64,000 bases of DNA from Thiorhodovibrio winogradskyi. Its GTDB lineage: Bacteria; Pseudomonadota; Gammaproteobacteria; Chromatiales; Chromatiaceae. The notes under the pieces are model-generated. The model was given only the letters and a program-made list of their open reading frames with translations, made no database searches and had not been told where the DNA came from. The position numbers and the translations under genes are program-made. Shown here one piece after another: positions 8,214 through 18,207 of the stretch (position 1 is the stretch's first letter; each line of letters starts with the position of its first letter). Location of the stretch: NCBI RefSeq assembly GCF_036208045.1, contig NZ_CP121472.1, positions 2,925,531-2,989,530 on the forward strand, in the 5' to 3' direction.

Positions 8214-9541
8214 CTGACAAACTCAATTAAGTTTTTTATACTGGAAGCAAATCTAGTTGTGTCTGCTTCATCAAAATATTTCATACAATTAAGCTCATTG
8301 ACTTTCACCGCGATACCATGAATACCGGGTTTACCCAAGTTCCGCAAACTTGCATTTATTAATTCTTGTAATTTTTTTGTTGCCAAGAAGCAATTATGAT
8401 GCTCCATAACATAAGCGCGGGGTTCAAATTCATTATATTTTTCAATTACATCAACCAATACCTCCGGAAGATTACTTTCGCTTGCCCACACGCCTGTTTT
8501 CGGGTTTATGTAGGCATATTTTTGCCCGTAATTGAAGCCCTCTCGGATTACGCAAGGTACGTCGCAAAACATGCCCTCAATAATACCTCGGTTGATACCC
8601 TCAAATCGCGACCATAGCAAATTCACCTTTGAACGTCTAAGTATAGCGCTTACTTTGCATTGAGGAATTTTCTCATGGTATTCTATCACGTCATTTAGGC
8701 CGAAGTGTGTTGCCAATTTCTTTATTTGATCAATCGTTAAATCGCCGGGATATCCCACAAGTGCTATTTTTATATTTCCTCGATATTTTCTAACCGAACG
8801 AAGAGCTTTGAATATTTTGTGGTGACGTTTAAAACGTGCCCACGCGGCTATAACTACTACATCAATGTCTTTTGTTACCGAAGGATCCGCATAAAACACG
8901 CGGTGGTCTACCCACCAATTAGAACTCAGACAAATGGGGTTGAGAGTTGTATTAATTAAATTCAAAAAATCACGGTCGCGATCTTCATAGGCCATCACAA
9001 AAACCGGCACATCAAGCACGCTGTAAGCAATGATGGCAGGGTCACAAGTGCCCGCCCAGCTCGGCTCTAAAACAATATGATAGTGCTCCGCAAGTGACTT
9101 CATGTCAAATAGCTTGAACATCAATGGAAAACAATAGTTGTACTTGACAATGATGACACCCTTCCCAGCACCCGTAGGAAATTTTAGAATACGGCAAACG
9201 CCATCAAAGAGCGCAAGCGGATTGTTAAAAAATCGCTCAGTTTTCTCACTTTGGCTAACAGTTTCAGACAATTCGTCAATTAACTGTAAGCGACGATTGC
9301 CCGAATCCGGCCTCTCGTACACATACTTCCTGACTAACTTGACAACAGGTCCAGTAGATCCCAGCCACGCACTTCTTTGAAGCTTTGCTAAGCACTGCAG
9401 CGCGAGAAGGGGCTTCCCAATGCGAAATTGAGACCAAGCCAAAAATAGAAGATACATAGAAAGCGGAAGCTTGAGCTGCGGGTAATCGAAGCGTACAAGC
9501 TCAAGTAGCCTCGCCTTTATCGCGTATAGATAGTAATTCAT
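8210..9541 (-). CDS. GT-B fold glycosyltransferase, family 4-like
   Basis: A 443-residue protein. Residues about 1-130 are helical and basic with no clear family; from about 210 the GT4 C-terminal domain is visible: DIDVVVIAAWARFKRHHK, KIALVGYPGD, and the donor-binding signature region LLWSRFEGINRGIIEGMFCDVPCVI, equivalent to the EX7E motif, with the first glutamate in RFEGINRG and the second in IIEG. Such enzymes add a sugar from a nucleotide donor to a growing lipid-linked glycan in the cytoplasm. AGGTT lies upstream of the ATG at 9541. The gene is notably A+T-rich. Acceptor and donor are unknown. Confidence 0.75.
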   Translation of the reverse strand: MNYYLYAIKARLLELVRFDYPQLKLPLSMYLLFLAWSQFRIGKPLLALQCLAKLQRSAWLGSTGPVVKLVRKYVYERPDSGNRRLQLIDELSETVSQSEKTERFFNNPLALFDGVCRILKFPTGAGKGVIIVKYNYCFPLMFKLFDMKSLAEHYHIVLEPSWAGTCDPAIIAYSVLDVPVFVMAYEDRDRDFLNLINTTLNPICLSSNWWVDHRVFYADPSVTKDIDVVVIAAWARFKRHHKIFKALRSVRKYRGNIKIALVGYPGDLTIDQIKKLATHFGLNDVIEYHEKIPQCKVSAILRRSKVNLLWSRFEGINRGIIEGMFCDVPCVIREGFNYGQKYAYINPKTGVWASESNLPEVLVDVIEKYNEFEPRAYVMEHHNCFLATKKLQELINASLRNLGKPGIHGIAVKVNELNCMKYFDEADTTRFASSIKNLIEFVR

Positions 9542-9725
9542 AAATAACCTGCTGTTAAGTTAGTTCATAAAATCTGGCTTGACTTTTTTCTCTCATAATC
9601 GCTAATCGTATTTTGTACACTCATATAGTTAGGATGTCAGCCCGAAGTTGTAAGATAGCCAATCATTAGCTGTCCAGTCGCGGAAAACTCAACAAGCTGA
9701 GAGTGCTTGCTAATCAGATCGTGCT

Positions 9726-10664
9726 TTAGATCTTATCACGGAAATACTCAATGGTTTCCATAAGCCCTTCTTCGAGGCCAATTTTCGGTTCCCAATCGAT
9801 TTTTTCTTTAGCAAGCGCGATATCCGGGCGGCGCTGTTTCGGATCATCCTGGGGAAGCGGTTGATAGATGATGTTGCTCGTGCTTTCAGGAATGAGTGCA
9901 AGAACCTTCCGAGCGAGGTCATTCATCGTAAATTCACCCGGATTCCCGAGATTGACTGGACCTGTAAAATTTTCTGTATTGTCCATCATGCGAACCATTC
10001 CCTCAATGAGGTCATCCACATATTGAAAACTTCTTGTCTGACAACCATCGCCGTATATGGTAATATCCTTATTCTTCAGTGCTTGAACAATAAAGTTTGA
10101 GACGACGCGTCCGTCTCCGGGATGCATATTGGGACCGTAGGTATTGAAGATCCGCACGACGCGCACGGGCAATCCGTGCTGGCGATGATAGTCAAAAAAA
10201 AGCGTTTCGGCACATCGCTTGCCCTCGTCATAGCAGGATCTGATGCCGATTGGATTAACTCTTCCCCAATAGGTTTCCGGCTGAGGATGCACCTCCGGGT
10301 CACCGTACACTTCGCTAGTGGATGCCTGCAAAATCTTTGCCCGAGTTCTTTTAGCAAGCCCGAGCATGTTAATCGCCCCATGGATGGCGGTTTTGGTTGT
10401 TTGAACAGGATCAAATTGATAGTGAATCGGTGAAGCGGGACAAGCGAGATTATAAATCTCGTCAACCTCCACATAAAGCGGAAAGGTCACATCGTGGCGC
10501 ATAAACTCGAAACGGGGATTACTGAAAAGTTCAATAATATTGTCTTTATTTCCAGTAAACAGATTATCAACGCAAAGCACCTCGTGGCCTTCGCGCAGAA
10601 GCCTCCTCGAAAGGTGACTTCCGATAAAACCCGCTCCACCTGTAATGAGTATTTTTTTATTCAT
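9726..10664 (-). CDS. UDP-glucuronate decarboxylase (UDP-xylose synthase), extended SDR
   Basis: A 312-residue NAD-dependent enzyme, full length for the family. Visible: [12 protein letters not shown] (NAD site, residue 7 on), [40 protein letters not shown] with the YxxxK pair, and [10 protein letters not shown], all diagnostic of UXS proteins. It oxidises and decarboxylates UDP-glucuronate to UDP-xylose, giving a pentose donor for the glycosyltransferases around it. It stands alone with non-coding gaps on both sides, and a MITE-like element sits just upstream of its start. Confidence 0.93.
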   Translation of the reverse strand: MNKKILITGGAGFIGSHLSRRLLREGHEVLCVDNLFTGNKDNIIELFSNPRFEFMRHDVTFPLYVEVDEIYNLACPASPIHYQFDPVQTTKTAIHGAINMLGLAKRTRAKILQASTSEVYGDPEVHPQPETYWGRVNPIGIRSCYDEGKRCAETLFFDYHRQHGLPVRVVRIFNTYGPNMHPGDGRVVSNFIVQALKNKDITIYGDGCQTRSFQYVDDLIEGMVRMMDNTENFTGPVNLGNPGEFTMNDLARKVLALIPESTSNIIYQPLPQDDPKQRRPDIALAKEKIDWEPKIGLEEGLMETIEYFRDKI

Positions 10665-10699
10665 AATCAGAATATTGATGATCTGGTACGAAGGCCATA

Positions 10700-10849
10700 C
10701 ATTAAACGGGCCTTGATCATAACTTCGTCCACCCTGGACAGACGGGCTACGCCTCGAAGCCTAAGCTACTGTATATTAAGGGCTAACTTGCAGCTTTCCT
10801 GACATGGACCCTAGGTATTGGGTGGAGTTATGATCAAGGCCATTAAACG
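10700..10849. mobile_element. MITE-like element with terminal inverted repeats and 9-bp target duplication
   Basis: CATTAAACG stands at 10700-10708 and 10841-10849. Between them about 131 bp begin with GCCTTGATCATAACT and end with its exact reverse complement, AGTTATGATCAAGGC; the match extends into CCACCC/GGGTGG after a 4-base bulge on the left arm. There is no reading frame inside. This is the layout of a non-autonomous miniature transposable element. It sits 35 bases upstream of the UDP-xylose synthase start and could alter its transcription. Confidence 0.75.
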
Positions 10850-10914
10850 AACCTATACCTATGAAAGTTTTGTTGCATTCTAAACAAAGGATTTTTACTA
10901 CACATGCTCACTCC

Positions 10915-11730
10915 TCAACGGCGAGAGTGCATACAGAACCAACTCATCTTACAACGAGTCTCATCCATTGCTGCTAATTTCAGGTCATCCTCAAGTATGA
11001 TCTCCGTCGGGAAATCTGATAGTGTTCTGTCAACGGAAGGAATAATGTTGATGCAGTGCGACTTCTCGAATCGTTCTAGCAAAATCTTTTCAACTCCGGC
11101 GCGATAATCCTCATGAATTTCAACAATAAGGTCAGCCTTATACAGATCAGGATTTAGCTCCGGGTTCAGAACCTCCCATTCAGCGCCTTCAATATCACAG
11201 AGAATGAAAGGATATGTCGCTAATTCAATGGATTTTATCAGATCCTCTGGCCCGCATAAACCTTTGATTGTGATGCGATCTAGGCAATCATTAAGTTTAC
11301 AAAGCTCCAGACAAGCTCGATGTAGTTTAGGATTCGCTTCAAAAGCGATCACTGGCACTTCAGGAAACATTCTGGCAAGTCCTACCACGTAATATCCCTC
11401 GGCGGCACCAATATCCACAATCAAATCGTAGGGCTTGCCATTAATTTGTTCGAAACATTGATGAAGTTCTTTTTCATAAGTGCCCAAAATTTTCATCCTA
11501 AATGGTCTATCTGCAAACTTAATGCCCTGAAATGGACCAGAAATTACTTCTTTTCTTGTTTGCGGATAGATTTTTTGCAGAGCTTTGATTTTTCTTTTTT
11601 TAAGAACTCGAATTCGTTTTTTTACTTCACCAAATTCACGACGCCATTCCGCGTCGGTTACCCACCAAACCGTTTTTCTAACTAAGGCAGGCAACGCAGC
11701 TAAAACTCGACTGGCGATTATTCTAAACAT
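10915..11730 (-). CDS. FkbM-family methyltransferase
   Basis: A 271-residue protein with a central FkbM-type SAM domain: YDLIVDIGAAEGYYVVGLARMF (SAM loop near residue 104), VIAFEANPKLH (acidic strand-2 end), and FILCDIEGAEWEVLNP, the typical DIEG motif. FkbM-like enzymes O-methylate sugars and other hydroxyls. GAGGT lies 7 bases before the ATG at 11730. It follows a GT2 gene after 12 bases, so it is probably the last gene of a unit beginning at 13915 or further upstream. The first 60 residues are basic and helical. Substrate unknown. Confidence 0.82.
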   Translation of the reverse strand: MFRIIASRVLAALPALVRKTVWWVTDAEWRREFGEVKKRIRVLKKRKIKALQKIYPQTRKEVISGPFQGIKFADRPFRMKILGTYEKELHQCFEQINGKPYDLIVDIGAAEGYYVVGLARMFPEVPVIAFEANPKLHRACLELCKLNDCLDRITIKGLCGPEDLIKSIELATYPFILCDIEGAEWEVLNPELNPDLYKADLIVEIHEDYRAGVEKILLERFEKSHCINIIPSVDRTLSDFPTEIILEDDLKLAAMDETRCKMSWFCMHSRR

Positions 11731-11742
11731 TGATGGACCTCT

Positions 11743-12723
11743 TCATTTTACAAATGAAACAAAATAGGTTTTCCAGTAACGCCAATCCCATGGCCAGTAG
11801 CCGAGACCCCGGCGATACATTGCTCGCGCTTCGGTTCGCTGTCCGGATTGCCAGAGTGTCGCATATCCGAGCTGCCAAAAGCAGTCAGCGGCGACGCGTT
11901 TCCTTAATGCCTTCCTAACCTGCTGAGGAAGCGGCTTCTCCCTGAGAAGCTTTTCGTAACCTGCGATCATCAAACGAAGGACGCGCTCCTGTCGATCAAG
12001 ACCCTGGGAGCCGCCGGCAGCCGAGGAATTGGCATCATGGAGACAATAATTGACATGCACATTATCGAGGTAACCAATAGATTTCCCAGCAAGCAGCATA
12101 CGAATCACAAATAATTGGTCTTCCGCCTCGTTTCGTTCGAGATAGTCGAAACGATAATTGTCAAAAACCCGCGCTCGCAAAACTGAATTCTGAAGACCAC
12201 TATAAAAGCCGTGCAAAATCGCGCATACGATGGCCTTATCATCATTGATAATTCTTAGATCCCCGACTTGATGCGTGTTGAGCTGGATAAAGGGCCGAGA
12301 AATACCGTTCGGGTAAAACGTGCTCTCCTCCTTCACCTCGCCGCTGGCATTATCAATGATCCGACAAGCGCCATACACCCAATCGACATCTGGATTCTGT
12401 TCAAGCGCATCGACACAGTCCCGCAGATGATGTGGCAGCCATTCGTCGTCGCTATCGAAAAAGGCAACATATTTTCCCTTCGCCTGATCCAACCCTGTGT
12501 TCCGGGCGCCATAAGCGCCTTGATTTTCTTGTTCAATAATCTTGACAGGTTGTTCAATCCCGCTTGTTAGCTGACCGAGAATGTTAATGGTATCATCGTC
12601 CGAGCCATCATCAACAATGATTAATTCCCAATCAGAAAAGCACTGCGCACAAATGGACTCCAGCGCCTTTGGCAAAAACCGCGCGCGATTGTATGTCGGC
12701 AGAATGATAGAAAGCATTGTCAT
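11743..12723 (-). CDS. Family 2 glycosyltransferase
   Basis: A 326-residue soluble GT-A enzyme: LSIILPTYNRARFLPKALES at the N-terminus, LIIVDDGSDDDT near 36, NQGAYGARNTGLDQAKG, and the DXD-like FFDSDDEWLP near 90. There are no C-terminal membrane helices, unlike the DPM1-type paralogues, so it probably transfers a sugar to a lipid-linked glycan. It is tightly linked to the FkbM gene downstream. Confidence 0.88.
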   Translation of the reverse strand: MTMLSIILPTYNRARFLPKALESICAQCFSDWELIIVDDGSDDDTINILGQLTSGIEQPVKIIEQENQGAYGARNTGLDQAKGKYVAFFDSDDEWLPHHLRDCVDALEQNPDVDWVYGACRIIDNASGEVKEESTFYPNGISRPFIQLNTHQVGDLRIINDDKAIVCAILHGFYSGLQNSVLRARVFDNYRFDYLERNEAEDQLFVIRMLLAGKSIGYLDNVHVNYCLHDANSSAAGGSQGLDRQERVLRLMIAGYEKLLREKPLPQQVRKALRKRVAADCFWQLGYATLWQSGQRTEARAMYRRGLGYWPWDWRYWKTYFVSFVK

Positions 12724-12796
12724 AGTAACTAAGGCGCCTGAACGTCGTTGGAATTGCGGAGTTCACGAAGTGCTGAAATTGATTTAACCCGATTGC

Positions 12797-13915
12797 CTAA
12801 CCCGATAAAAGCCTATGATAAATGCGCACGATTTGTTCCGCGTACTCTTTGGGGCCAGGCATCCTTTCCAAGAACAGTCTGGCATTTTGCCCAAATTGGG
12901 AGAGGTCAGCAGTAATGATTCGCCCCAGATTGATCGCGCGCTTTGAGCATTCGAGTTCATCTTCTAGCCATCCCGTGTGGCCATGCTCAATCAGTTCCGG
13001 CAAACCGCCTACATTCGCTGCAAGAGTTGGAGTGTAGCGCGCCGCAGCTTCCAGCGGGATTAGTCCCAATGGCTCTTCCTTTGAGTACATCACTACCAGA
13101 TCAACCGCATGATAAAATTGTTTGGTCTCTTCAAGGAAACCTAAAAATGTGACTCTTTCAGCCAAGCCATGTCGAGAAATAAGGGACCGGCACTTCTCGA
13201 GATATTCCTGGCTCGGTGAGGAATCTTTACCGGCAATTAGTAAAAAGGTATTATTATTCTTTAACAAAGAAAATGTTTCAATAAGTTCGCATACCCCCTT
13301 AACATCGGATATTTGCCCAATAAACCCCAAAATCACGGAGTCGAGCGGAAGGCGGAAATGCTGTTTTGCTTCAAAACGCAACTTAGCTAGACTAGTATTA
13401 GAAGCAATTCCTTGAGGTATTTCTACAGGGTCAATGATTGTAATATTATTTGTGATTTTATTGCCCAGCGACGCTAAAAGCTGCCTCTCTATATGTTTGC
13501 TGACGCAAATTGTCGCGTCAGGAGCCGGGGTCAACCACCAAGTGTTTTTTTTCTCAATGGGATCACGTAAATGACATACAACAGGAATCTTAAGTAGTTT
13601 AGATACAAATCTTGTGCTTGGCAGGCTCCACATTTGGTTACTGTGTATAAGCTCTACTCTTTCAGTCAGGAGATGTTTTATAAGGCATATCTGCGCCAAA
13701 ACCCATTTGAGTGGAGATGATTTTGGTGAAATATAATTGATATCAACAGCACAGCATTTTATGCCTTTATTTTTTGCCCACGACAGTAACGGGGAGTCGC
13801 TTGGAGATATAACAACCGGCGTCACTCCAGCGGCCGTGGCATGTTCAAGCAGCACCTGAAGTGATCGTTCTGATCCAGCAATATACGGGGCAAGGGCAAA
13901 GTATGCGACTTTCAC
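12797..13915 (-). CDS. Family 4 glycosyltransferase
   Basis: A 372-residue GT-B protein. The N-terminal domain opens with KVAYFALAPYIAGSERSLQ, the GSE loop typical of GT4. The C-terminal donor domain has LGFIGQISDVKGVCELIE, RVTFLGFLEE, and VMYSKEEPLGLIPLEAAARYTPTL, where the two glutamates of the EX7E signature are E-P-L-G-L-I-P-L-E. The start is a GTG with AAGGTGA 5 bases upstream. It is followed by 73 bases before the next GT2 gene on the same strand. Confidence 0.86.
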   Translation of the reverse strand: MKVAYFALAPYIAGSERSLQVLLEHATAAGVTPVVISPSDSPLLSWAKNKGIKCCAVDINYISPKSSPLKWVLAQICLIKHLLTERVELIHSNQMWSLPSTRFVSKLLKIPVVCHLRDPIEKKNTWWLTPAPDATICVSKHIERQLLASLGNKITNNITIIDPVEIPQGIASNTSLAKLRFEAKQHFRLPLDSVILGFIGQISDVKGVCELIETFSLLKNNNTFLLIAGKDSSPSQEYLEKCRSLISRHGLAERVTFLGFLEETKQFYHAVDLVVMYSKEEPLGLIPLEAAARYTPTLAANVGGLPELIEHGHTGWLEDELECSKRAINLGRIITADLSQFGQNARLFLERMPGPKEYAEQIVRIYHRLLSG

Positions 13916-14026
13916 AAAATCACCTTGACGTTCTTTTGATCATCGGCTAACGTAGTCAAGTTTAAGTCAAAGTTATTTCATTTAACAAATTGGTCAAAAT
14001 CACTAAAATTGCAAAAACATAACCGA

Positions 14027-15187
14027 TTACATTTTAGCGGATTCAAACAACTGCGAGGCTTTAGAAGCGTGGGCTTTCCAATCAAGATGATTAACAATAT
14101 GCGCTCTCGCTGCATTTCCCATCTCTTTGACTAACCCCGGGTTGTTGAGTATACCAATGATTGCTGCGGCCAAGGGTTCTGGCTTGGTACAGTCAATAAC
14201 ATAGCCGGACTCCCCGACTCTCATCGTTTCCGCAGTCCCCCCAGAATCCCCGGCAATCACAGGCTTGCCGCAGGATTGAGCTTCAACCAAAACCATTCCA
14301 AAGCCTTCAATATCCTTGTTAACCGCCCTATTTGGCAGCACGAACAACGTGCATTGCTGATAGCACTGAATCATCTTTGTATCTTCGATTTCAGACATAA
14401 ACATAACATGAGCTTCAAGCTGATGCGCTCCAACCAGCTTTTCAAGCGATTCCCGTTCTTCGCCATCCCCTACTATGGCATAAAGAACATCAGCATGTGC
14501 TTGAATGATCTGCGGCAGCGCCTTGATTAGCATATCATGCCCTTTGCGCTGCTGCAGACGGCCAACTGTTAAAATAACAGGGCGATGATGCCAGCCCAGT
14601 TCTCTTCTTACTCCTATGTCATAGGGTGCAGGTATAAATTTATGTGCATCGACGCCAGGGTGTAGTACGGCTGTTTTCTGCCGGTCTGGTTTGAATGCCG
14701 TGATCAAGAGTCCCCGTGTATTTTCGCTATTGCATATCAATAAGTTTGCATTACGAGTTGTCATTCTGACCAGAAGGCTCAACTCTCGACTGAGGGAAGA
14801 AAACTCCAATTCCTCGCCATGAACATAGCAAATATAGGGAATTCCATAGAGCCATTTTAAAAGACAGCCTACAAGACCTTCTGGTATACACCTGCCACAA
14901 TGTATAAAATTGACTTTTTCTCTATCAAGTATTGTTTTTACCGAGTTAAGTGTTCTCAGGTAGAATCTGATGCCTCTCAAACTCTTAATGCCCCAGCTTG
15001 GCGAGGATAGATCCAAACGATAGATGCGTAAGTTTTGCCCTGGGTCAAACTCAGAAGCTTTCGGTGCTGTACCTGCAGCGATTATAATAGCGTCCGGAGA
15101 TAATCGACTGTAAAGCTCATAAAACCATCGGCCACTGCCACCGTGAATAGGCGGGAAAATCTCGCTGATTAAAATTGTTCTGCTCAT
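14027..15187 (-). CDS. Family 4 glycosyltransferase
   Basis: A 386-residue GT-B protein: EIFPPIHGGSGRWFYELY at the N-terminus (GGSG loop), HCGRCIPEG, YICYVHGEELE, then VILTVGRLQQRKGHDMLIKAL and GFGMVLVEAQSCGKPVIAG with the EX7E-type pair. It resembles PimB/WbdA-like mannosyl- or related hexosyl-transferases, but the donor is not determinable. A 111-base A+T-rich gap separates it from the next gene downstream. Confidence 0.87.
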   Translation of the reverse strand: MSRTILISEIFPPIHGGSGRWFYELYSRLSPDAIIIAAGTAPKASEFDPGQNLRIYRLDLSSPSWGIKSLRGIRFYLRTLNSVKTILDREKVNFIHCGRCIPEGLVGCLLKWLYGIPYICYVHGEELEFSSLSRELSLLVRMTTRNANLLICNSENTRGLLITAFKPDRQKTAVLHPGVDAHKFIPAPYDIGVRRELGWHHRPVILTVGRLQQRKGHDMLIKALPQIIQAHADVLYAIVGDGEERESLEKLVGAHQLEAHVMFMSEIEDTKMIQCYQQCTLFVLPNRAVNKDIEGFGMVLVEAQSCGKPVIAGDSGGTAETMRVGESGYVIDCTKPEPLAAAIIGILNNPGLVKEMGNAARAHIVNHLDWKAHASKASQLFESAKM

Positions 15188-15285
15188 GAATAAATTTAAG
15201 ATCTATCTTTCTCACTGTAGAGCAAATAACTACAGAATGTCCAGTAGAATCCATTAGGCGCTAATATTCGTGGTCGCAGCGAAAA

Positions 15286-16782
15286 TCAAAGGCTGAAGCT
15301 CCTCGGTTGGTTCTTAAATATACCAAACTTTGCCCAACGTCCTAATACCCTGTTTTGCAAGTATTCAATATGAAAACCAATGGGAGTGGATTTGAGATAG
15401 AGCAAGAAAATCATCTTCAGAGCCATTATCCATAGCATAACGTAAAGTAATATTTTAACTGAGCCTGACAGAAGCACATTGTCCATTACTACCACCTGTT
15501 TGACGAAAATTCCAATCAAAATCGCAAGGATTGCGCTCGTCAAAAATATCTTGATTACTCTTGACCAATTCTGAAGTTCTGCTCTACGCAAACTGAAGAC
15601 CAGGTAGCTATGTGCCGCGACTAAATCAAACGAAACCTTCGCGACAACAAAGTGCGTAAGATTACTAAAAGATGGAAAATACAGAATTGATACCATCAAC
15701 ACCATCGAAATCACATCGAAAAAGAAGGCCTCTTTCGGGCGCTTGACAACATACAAAATAGAGGTACTAAAATTAACTAACGGCATTGTCACGCAGCTAA
15801 GCGACAGCAACGCGAAAATATTGACGTAAGCAATCCACTTTTCCCCAAGGATAATTTGATTTATCTCAAAAGCGCTAAAAAACAGAAGCGATGCCAGAGG
15901 ATAGGCAATAAGAAACAAGATAATCAATGCGAACTCTATTTGATATAATAAATTTTCTTTTCTTGATTGAACTGAGGAAAAGGAGGCCAACAACGGCGAC
16001 ATGCCAAGCGTTAGGATATCTGACCCTGGGATAAACGCGAGGTATTTGGATACATGATACCCACCCAAGTCAGATTCAGCAAACTTTGTGCTCACTAGAA
16101 TCGTATCAATTTGAGATCGCGCCCAGCCAAACACCGACTTTAAAAGTAGCCATTGGGAGAAAACAATTTGATCCTTCACTTTTCTCAAGCATATTCTGGG
16201 GCTGTACCACATGAATATGTATGAAAAAATGAACTTTAGCCCAGCCGCTAAGATCTGTCCAAAAACCAGCGCCCAATAACTCCTAAAATGAAGAGCCAGT
16301 GCGATTGTACCTGCCACACTGAACATTTTTGTGAGTAGATTAACCGCGAATATTCGTTTGTAATTTCGCTCCCTTTGATCAAGAAATATTTGAGGACTGA
16401 CCAACGCGCCAAACAACAAAACAAATGCAAGAACTCGGGTAGCGTCTGTTAGTCTGGGATCATCATAAAACAACGCGATCAATGGAGCGAAAAAATAGAC
16501 AAACAGCAGGACTCCAACGCGAAGCAGTAAGTTGAGAGTCCATGCCGTGTCCAGGTCATCTTTTGTTACTTCCGACTTTTGAATGATATAATCTGCCGCT
16601 CCGGTTTCTGATATTCTCTCCACGAAGGCGATGACCAGAGACACAATGGCAATAATTCCGAAATCTTCCGGAACTAATAGCCTTGCCAAAATGAGAGTGC
16701 TGATCAATCCGAGTGATCTTTGTGCAACTCTCCCTGTGATGGCGAATGCGGAAGCGACTGTATTTTTCCTAACATTAGACAA
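15286..16782 (-). CDS. Wzx-type oligosaccharide flippase (MOP superfamily)
   Basis: A 498-residue integral membrane protein with about 12-14 hydrophobic segments. The N-terminal stretch (ARLLVPEDFGIIAIVSLV) is the characteristic start of the polysaccharide_synt/MOP flippases of the WzxC/RfbX group, which move undecaprenyl-pyrophosphate-linked units across the inner membrane. The likely start is TTG at 16782. It is A+T-rich like its neighbours. A second flippase of the same type is at 26033-27526, so the region may hold two glycan systems or a merged one. Confidence 0.88.
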   Translation of the reverse strand: MSNVRKNTVASAFAITGRVAQRSLGLISTLILARLLVPEDFGIIAIVSLVIAFVERISETGAADYIIQKSEVTKDDLDTAWTLNLLLRVGVLLFVYFFAPLIALFYDDPRLTDATRVLAFVLLFGALVSPQIFLDQRERNYKRIFAVNLLTKMFSVAGTIALALHFRSYWALVFGQILAAGLKFIFSYIFMWYSPRICLRKVKDQIVFSQWLLLKSVFGWARSQIDTILVSTKFAESDLGGYHVSKYLAFIPGSDILTLGMSPLLASFSSVQSRKENLLYQIEFALIILFLIAYPLASLLFFSAFEINQIILGEKWIAYVNIFALLSLSCVTMPLVNFSTSILYVVKRPKEAFFFDVISMVLMVSILYFPSFSNLTHFVVAKVSFDLVAAHSYLVFSLRRAELQNWSRVIKIFLTSAILAILIGIFVKQVVVMDNVLLSGSVKILLYVMLWIMALKMIFLLYLKSTPIGFHIEYLQNRVLGRWAKFGIFKNQPRSFSL

Positions 16783-16908
16783 GGTGATTTACTCGTATAA
16801 GTGCCTGAGTTATTTTAAGAGTGGAGTGCGGCTGTTGTGTTTTGAATTGAACCGGTTTCCTTTTATCCGACTAAATCGTCTTCGTGTAAAGACCCTCTTG
16901 ACCCTTGT

Positions 16909-16937
16909 CCTAGCCCTAGCCCTAGCCCTAGCCCTAA
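16909..16937. repeat. Hexanucleotide tandem repeat (CCTAGC)n
   Basis: Four perfect CCTAGC units at 16909-16932 followed by a partial CCTAA unit. It lies in the 313-base gap between divergently transcribed genes (flippase at 16782 and GT4 at 17096), about 130 bases upstream of one and 160 of the other, where unit-number change could move promoter elements. No clear promoter was identified in the gap. Confidence 0.8.
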
Positions 16938-17095
16938 ACAAGTTAGGCTACACCCATTTTCGCCGCTCGCAAAGCCCAGACTGATGACCAGTAAATCACT
17001 GATGACCAGTGAATCTAAACGACCTCAGCCTTGGGATGTTCGCTAGTGCCTAGAACAATTTTTTTGGTGTCTCCAACCTGAGGTGTCTCACAGTT

Positions 17096-18196
17096 ATGGC
17101 AACTGAACGAACTCGCATCCTCTGCGTCTATTACAATCCGGCATCGACGGGAAGCCGGGCTAACTTCACCAAGGTCCAATTAGCGGACCTCGCTGAAAAA
17201 TACGATATAACGCTAATGATACCCTCTGACGGCGCGTTCACACAAACGCTTGCTTCATGCAACCTGCGATTGCTTGAGGGTTCACTGAACGAAAAGGACG
17301 ACTGCGGCTTAACCGCCTATCTTGCGCGCATCATGTCGTTCACGTCATGGCTCCTTTTGCAACGTATCAAGCTTGTGGTCGTCTTGGATTATGTGTATTG
17401 GCGCCCTGCCGAATTGGTGGCTGCCCGCTTCGCTGGAGTCCCCATCATATCCGCATGTCTATTTTACAAATCATCGGGTGAACTTGGTGGAGCCATTAAA
17501 TACTCGAGAAGAATCGTCGTCAATTCCCGACGCACACAGGCGTGCTTTTTGGGTTCGCGACTGCTTAAAAGAACACGGGTCATCCATAATTGCATCGATG
17601 TTGAAAAATACGCAGAGGCTCCTGATATTCGCGAAACAATTTGTCCATCCAACACTCGACTCATTGGTTTCGTCGGCGCCCTCCGCCGTATCAAAGGGGT
17701 TGAATACCTGATCCGGGCGATGCAGGGCATCCATCATCAGCATCCGAACGTGAAACTGATCATCGTAGGCAGCGAATACGATACCGGCTACGAGTCCTGT
17801 CTTCGAGAGGAGGCCGTTGCCGCAGGAGTCGATGTTGCCTTCCTTGGCCATCGCTCCGACATCGCATCAATCATGAAGGCGATTGACATACTCGTCGTCC
17901 CCTCTTTGGACGAACCCTTTGGCTTTATCAATATTGAGGCGGGCGCTGTGGGTACTCCGGTCGTGGCTACCAAGGTTGGTGGAATACCTGAGATCATCAC
18001 TGACGGAATCAACGGAATTTTGGTGCCTCCGCAGGATAGTGATGCGATCAAAAACGCAGTGAATCGACTCTTGTCTGATGATACCTTTCGCCATCAACTC
18101 GGCTCTGCGGCGAAGCGAAACGTGCATGAGAATTTTTCCATCCAACTTGCCTTAAAAGCATGGCGCGAAGTGGTATCCGAATGCGTCCGACGCTGA
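17096..18196 (+). CDS. Family 4 glycosyltransferase
   Basis: A 366-residue GT-B enzyme: ILCVYYNPASTGSRANFTKV at the N-terminus, then RLIGFVGALRRIKGVEYLI, VDVAFLGHRSDI, and VPSLDEPFGFINIEAGAVGTPVVATKVGG with the E-P-F-G-x3-E signature. GAGGTG lies 10 bases before the ATG. It is divergent from the flippase gene and reads into the NHL-propeller gene with almost no gap, suggesting co-transcription. Confidence 0.87.
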   Translation: MATERTRILCVYYNPASTGSRANFTKVQLADLAEKYDITLMIPSDGAFTQTLASCNLRLLEGSLNEKDDCGLTAYLARIMSFTSWLLLQRIKLVVVLDYVYWRPAELVAARFAGVPIISACLFYKSSGELGGAIKYSRRIVVNSRRTQACFLGSRLLKRTRVIHNCIDVEKYAEAPDIRETICPSNTRLIGFVGALRRIKGVEYLIRAMQGIHHQHPNVKLIIVGSEYDTGYESCLREEAVAAGVDVAFLGHRSDIASIMKAIDILVVPSLDEPFGFINIEAGAVGTPVVATKVGGIPEIITDGINGILVPPQDSDAIKNAVNRLLSDDTFRHQLGSAAKRNVHENFSIQLALKAWREVVSECVRR

Positions 18197-18207
18197 TTGT
18201 CCGGCTG

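Noticed and set aside
16909-16937. CCTAGC repeat as a CRISPR or telomere-like array
   Set aside because: Units are contiguous without spacers and only four or five in number; it is a simple tandem repeat.
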